From Glycine soja (Eukaryota > Streptophyta > Magnoliopsida > Fabales > Fabaceae), in NCBI RefSeq assembly GCF_004193775.1, contig NC_041004.1, forward strand, positions 4,921,309 to 4,985,308: a stretch of DNA of 64,000 bases, read 5' to 3'. Shown piece after piece: positions 63,240-64,000 of the stretch. The notes beneath the pieces were generated by a model. It did no database searches. It was not told the DNA's origin and worked only from the letters and a program-made list of their open reading frames with translations. The position numbers were made by a program, and so were the translations under genes. The first letter of the stretch is position 1. Each line of letters opens with the position of its first letter.

Positions 63240-64000
63240 CTACATCACTTTGTTGAATGCGGTTTATTATATTGTACATAAGCATAGACAACAAGTTAAA
63301 AATAGAAAAAATTTATTAGAAAAGAAAGTATTTATTATATTGAAAAGATAAAAGTCATTCAATACTTGCCATTTTAAAGTAATTTAAAATATTTAATAGG
63401 GTGTATTTAATGCTTTTATACCATGTACTCATGGATGGACACACAATAGACAGTTAATTATTAAGAATATAACTATTTTTAAACTCTAATACCTTCTATG
63501 CCTAAGTCTGCAGAAATTGATAATACATCATGTTTACATTTTCACTAAAAAAAATAATGCATGGTTTGTTAAACTTAATTTTATGCTTGTTATAGGGATA
63601 ATGTTTTTTGTTCCTTTTTTCCATATCTATTAGCATGGAGAGTATATCTCTGTTTCTTTATATCAATATGTCTTAATAATTTTATCCTAATATTATTATT
63701 ATTATTATTTCAGAATATATAAAATTGAAATAACATGTGATTAGAAATAGAAATCTAAGATGGATTGGAAAAAATTTATCTAAAAATTTTAATTATTTTT
63801 TAAAAGAAATACATTATAAGAAGGTTGTCTATATTCTATGATAATTTTTATGCAAAACCAACTTAGAATTTTTAAAATATTTTAGGGATCAATTAACATG
63901 TGTCCTTTCATTAATTCTTTCTCTTTTAATTTGTTCAACATTTTTTTTTCGTCTTAATAATTTTTTACCACTTGATTAAAAAAAATCACTATCAATTATT
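63240..64000. other. Right-hand flank
   Basis: AT-rich DNA with an ATT microsatellite near 63690. Words such as TCTAAGATGG (63756) and CAACTTAGAATT (about 63859) resemble the subterminal repeats at 58615-58680. No gene seen. Confidence 0.4.

Overview
The window looks like nuclear DNA from a legume, most likely Glycine (soybean) or a close relative. The reasons are AT-rich intergenic DNA, GT-AG introns, peroxidases resembling legume cationic peroxidase 1, and dense LTR retrotransposons. This assignment is by pattern and memory only; no database was searched.

The backbone is a tandem array of secretory class III peroxidase (Prx) genes, all on the minus strand. Gene A shows only exon 1 (180-395) and runs off the left edge. 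Genes B (9346-16376), C (33999-36117), D (44329-46711) and E (54690-56798) each have three exons, and a decayed exon 2 lies between D and E (52254-52410). Exon sizes are constant (216, 195 and about 550 bases) and encode about 319-321 residues. Mature numbering matches horseradish peroxidase exactly: Arg38 and His42 distal, His170 proximal. Gene E is the exception because its distal His42 codon reads Arg.

A, B and C sit on a repeated unit. The stretch from exon 1 of A to exons 2-3 of B is paralogous to the stretch from exon 1 of B to exons 2-3 of C. Both carry the same old minus-strand Ty3/gypsy element (family A) in the same place with the same target-site duplication, so it inserted before the duplication. 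Later insertions then hit single copies. A copia element (10675-15506) and a solo LTR (8130-8544) are only in unit 1. A hAT element (23198-27267, inside a gypsy A LTR) and a gypsy B element (28082-33251) are only in unit 2. Each has a target-site duplication and an empty site in the sister unit. Subtracting them leaves about 10.7 and 10.5 kb per unit. An older LINE relic lies in both units downstream of the Prx genes.

Between C and D lies a third gypsy element (family C, 38705-43794) full of stop codons. The 8 kb between D and E has no gene but holds a foldback MITE, a mosaic of long inverted repeats, microsatellites and the Prx exon relic. Beyond E are a possible CACTA transposon end (about 58525), a 1.27 kb non-autonomous LTR element (59422-60687) and exon-like pieces of an unrelated spliced plus-strand gene (60716-63235) that looks decayed.

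The Prx genes probably act as independent secreted enzymes of cell wall and defence chemistry, not as a pathway. The transposons are parasitic, but one has stretched a Prx intron to 5.7 kb. I see no RNA genes, no CRISPR array and no convincing wholly new system. The most notable points are the missing distal histidine in gene E, the dated nested-insertion history, and retrotransposon polyproteins that run into their own 3' LTRs.
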